A program made the translations under genes and the position numbers. Under the pieces are notes generated by a model. That model ran no database searches. It was not told the DNA's origin and saw only the letters and a list, made by a program, of their open reading frames with translations. Of a stretch of 15,992 bases of DNA, positions 14,280 through 15,992 are shown in pieces; positions within the stretch are counted from its first letter, which is position 1, and each line of letters starts with the position of its first letter. The DNA lies in the NCBI GenBank assembly GCA_049700435.1, contig JBNAVK010000034.1, forward strand, positions 1 to 15,992, read 5' to 3'. Source of the stretch: JAVZLH01 sp049700435 (lineage in GTDB: Archaea > Thermoproteota > Bathyarchaeia > Bathyarchaeales > Bathycorpusculaceae).

Positions 14280-14507
14280 CTAATCAGTTGTCAGCTTATC
14301 CACTATTCTTCTAACGATGGGAATTATAAGCAGTGACGTGGGGAGACTTACAGCAAATCCCACGGCGAAAGCTGCAGCCCACCTTTCCGGAAATTCTGAA
14401 GTGAGACCAAGATTAACCAAAGTTAAAACTAGAGACATGAAAAATGACATCCCAAGAGAGACCAAAGCGGCGAAAAGCAGTGTTGAATATCTCTTATTCA
14501 TCTTCAT
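14280..14507 (-). CDS. DUF2798-like two-helix membrane protein
   Basis: The 75-residue protein has two hydrophobic helices (about 8-33 and 43-65) joined by a short SEFPERW loop and flanked by basic residues. The MSFFMSLVLTLVNLG, the W before the second helix and the helix-ending PTSLLIIPIVRRIVDKL pattern resemble DUF2798, a family of unknown function in membranes. GAGG about 4 nt before the ATG at 14507 supports the start; an ATG two codons later is possible. It ends 4 bp from the stop of the convergent methyltransferase gene and starts 68 bp after the stop of the AbrB-PhoU gene, on the same strand. Confidence 0.8.
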   Translation of the reverse strand: MKMNKRYSTLLFAALVSLGMSFFMSLVLTLVNLGLTSEFPERWAAAFAVGFAVSLPTSLLIIPIVRRIVDKLTTD

Positions 14508-14575
14508 GACGCCTCACTTTCAAACAATTTCTGGCGCGTCTAAGTTTCTAATATGCCTTTTTCACATGAATTACT

Positions 14576-15676
14576 CTATTTAAAGGCTTGCATGGAACTT
14601 ATTTCTGCAATTGTCATGTTTAACGTAAGCTCCGCAACGTCACGGCTGTAATCCATAATCCGCCTAGAACTGTCAAGTATCAACCTAAAGATTGCTGAAA
14701 CATTCGGGTCCAACTTTTTACTAGACATCAGCATAAGAAGGTCGTTTTCTCGGGTTACAAGCGATTCTGCTTGGGAGATTATCTCGTCGGCATGCCTATA
14801 ATCCTTTTTAAACATAGCCTTCAAAGACTCTTCAAACAACTGGTGGGTTAAAGAATTAAAATTAAACACTTGAGAGTACAACTCCTCGTCTATGGGCTCT
14901 TTCAGGAAAAGCATCTGGTCCTGAATTAACTTCTCGATGGTAACAATGTTGTTAACAATGCTCATGGCGTTTTCCGCCACGCTTTTTATGTCATTGACAA
15001 CAATCCTGTAAGCCAAAAACTCTTTAGGAGTTTTAAACCCCAACTCTTTAAACATGTTCCGCTCTATTCCAAACTTTAGCTGGCGCACTATGTATAAATT
15101 CAGCCGATTCACATCATTGTAGGCACTTACCACGCCTCTAAGCAATTCCGGGTCCCTACTTTTAAGCGCCATTATAGCATCTTTGTTTGCGGAAAGGGCT
15201 ATGACAGCCATTCTCCTAACGGCTTTTTCCAGCGGGAACTCCATGTGGCTTATCAAAATTTGAAGGGTTACCTCACTAGGTGTTTCATCAACGATTTCTG
15301 AACCTAAAAGTATGTCCTTGGCAAGGTTGTTTATAGCCATCTTATACTTTGAAACGCCTTCTCCGCCTTTAAAACGGACGTGTATAAGGTCTGCTCCTAT
15401 AACGTATAGAGATTTTATCTTTCGGCAAACTGATTGAATATCTTCTTTTGGTTCCGCAGAGATACAATACTCTTTTAGTTTTGGCTTCTCAAGCTCTTGT
15501 CTTTCCATAATTTTCCTAGGAACCAAAATTATTGACGAATCATCTCGTACTTTAAAAGCTATTTCGCTTCCCTTTTTTAAACCGACGTTTTGCACCCATC
15601 CCTTAGGTAGGGATATGATGTACGCGCCTCTCCCAGTACACTGAATTTTTCTATATCCTAAATCCTTTTCCATCAT
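14576..15676 (-). CDS. AbrB/SpoVT-type and PhoU-domain regulator (phosphate uptake regulator-like)
   Basis: The protein of 366 residues begins with an AbrB/SpoVT DNA-binding domain (about 7-53: GYRKIQCTGRGAYIISLPK, WVQNVGLKKGSEI). A long all-helical part from about 75 to the end has the duplicated three-helix pattern of PhoU. This AbrB-PhoU fusion is common in archaea and is thought to regulate phosphate transport genes, though no pst genes are in the window. The ATG at 15676 is chosen because GGAG lies 5 nt upstream; the frame stays open to 15694, which would overlap that site. The promoter holds a clear TATA box with a perfect palindrome between it and the expected transcription start, suggesting repression, perhaps by the protein itself. 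Confidence 0.92.
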   Translation of the reverse strand: MMEKDLGYRKIQCTGRGAYIISLPKGWVQNVGLKKGSEIAFKVRDDSSIILVPRKIMERQELEKPKLKEYCISAEPKEDIQSVCRKIKSLYVIGADLIHVRFKGGEGVSKYKMAINNLAKDILLGSEIVDETPSEVTLQILISHMEFPLEKAVRRMAVIALSANKDAIMALKSRDPELLRGVVSAYNDVNRLNLYIVRQLKFGIERNMFKELGFKTPKEFLAYRIVVNDIKSVAENAMSIVNNIVTIEKLIQDQMLFLKEPIDEELYSQVFNFNSLTHQLFEESLKAMFKKDYRHADEIISQAESLVTRENDLLMLMSSKKLDPNVSAIFRLILDSSRRIMDYSRDVAELTLNMTIAEISSMQAFK

Positions 15677-15710
15677 AGAGTCTCCAAAGCACATACTTTC
15701 ATTTTATTCT

Positions 15711-15736
15711 ATGTGAATTCACATGTCTTATATAAA
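15711..15736 (-). promoter_or_regulatory. TATA box with adjoining palindromic operator, AbrB-PhoU gene
   Basis: On the minus strand TTTATATAAG (15736-15727) is a strong TATA box. Two bases downstream lies the perfect 14-bp palindrome ATGTGAATTCACAT (15711-15724). The expected start site is near 15706, so the palindrome fills the space between TATA box and start, where archaeal repressors commonly bind. The binding protein is unknown. Confidence 0.55.
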
Positions 15737-15864
15737 TCGTACATTATCAGTTTTTTCGATACAATGAATAAATAAAAAGTGTGGAAAAATTAAACCCCTT
15801 ATAGATACGCACATGCGATACCTACATATGCCAGCAAAGAAAATAGCATATTCAGCATGCCTAA

Positions 15865-15973
15865 GCCGGGGTCTCCTAGTTAGGTAGGGAGCAGGCCTGG
15901 AGACAAAGCACCACAAAAGCCTAACAGCCTGTGGCCCTTCGGGGCCGCGTGGGTTCAAATCCCACCCCCGGCG
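15865..15973 (+). tRNA. tRNA-Ser (anticodon GGA) with a 23-nt intron
   Basis: The acceptor stem is GCCGGGG/CCCCGGC with G73, the serine discriminator. The D stem is TCCT/GGGA with GG in the loop. The anticodon stem is CAGGC (15892-15896)/GCCTG (15927-15931). A long variable arm GGCCC-TTCG-GGGCC marks a class II tRNA, and the T arm is GTGGG-TTCAAAT-CCCAC. Thirty bases lie between the anticodon stem strands. A 7-base loop CTGGAGA, anticodon GGA, remains after removing 23, either 15903-15925 or 15904-15926; both give the same product. The first is the usual position 37/38. The bulge-helix-bulge is weak (two G-C central pairs). No CCA is encoded. Confidence 0.92.
15903..15925 (+). other. tRNA-Ser intron at position 37/38
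   Basis: The 23-nt A-rich segment is inserted in the anticodon loop. With cuts after G37 and before A38, the 3-base bulges are AGA and ACA. Only G34-C and G35-C pair in the central helix, plus one C-G beyond the 5' bulge, a relaxed motif. GCCT at 15919-15922 duplicates the true stem strand at 15927-15930 and could compete with it. Confidence 0.8.
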
Positions 15974-15992
15974 CCTCAAACATCGTTTTCAA

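Noticed and set aside
15728..15979. Minus-strand ORF of 83 codons at the right edge
   Set aside because: It is the antisense of the tRNA-Ser gene plus AT-rich intergenic DNA and contains no protein-like features.
1..15992. CRISPR arrays, insertion sequences or prophage
   Set aside because: I saw no regularly spaced repeats, transposase, integrase or terminal inverted repeats of mobile elements.

Overview
The window is archaeal chromosome. It opens with the last ~50 nt of a 16S rRNA ending in the anti-Shine-Dalgarno CCTCC. It carries archaeal-type genes (eL14, Cbf5, short-form PurA, PyrI, an AbrB-PhoU regulator, an Mth938-like protein), archaeal TATA boxes, and tRNA genes without encoded CCA, one of which has an intron. 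A protein-coding intron in cbf5 points to the TACK side of the archaea. A Bathyarchaeia-like lineage fits, but that placement is an impression, not a demonstrated result.

Layout. 1-183: 16S end and trailer; no 23S follows. 184-501 (-): small membrane protein with a Cys cluster behind a palindrome-rich promoter region. 634-2145: pyrimidine biosynthesis, with pyrI (-) and pyrB (+) divergent rather than in one operon. 2173-4383 (-): a winged-helix / ATP-cone / NrdD-like fusion that has lost its glycyl-radical site. 4476-4550: tRNA-Pro(CGG). 4580-8949 (-): HtrA-like protease, MFS transporter, PurA, a YkgJ-type Cys-cluster protein, a small possibly Sm-like protein and a 45-residue Cys-pair mini-protein. 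9133-10310 (-): MJ0936/YfcE-like phosphodiesterase and a frameshifted 3-methyladenine DNA glycosylase gene. 10415-14275 (+): Mth938-like protein, M20 peptidase, then the information-processing cluster rpl14e - cbf5 - class I methyltransferase. 14280-15676 (-): DUF2798-like membrane protein and AbrB-PhoU regulator. 15865-15973: intron-containing tRNA-Ser(GGA).

How the genes fit together. The strongest functional unit is translation and ribosome/RNA biogenesis: 16S rRNA, two tRNAs, eL14, Cbf5 and an RsmC-like methyltransferase. The gene for Cbf5, a pseudouridine synthase, itself appears to need RNA splicing: a 22-nt insertion with a bulge-helix-bulge fold splits the catalytic Asp codon, and removing it restores a complete 335-residue enzyme. 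The second theme is nucleotide metabolism: pyrB, pyrI, purA and the degenerate NrdD-like putative nucleotide-sensing regulator.

The two observations most worth follow-up are the cbf5 mini-intron and the HTH-ATP-cone-pseudo-NrdD protein.
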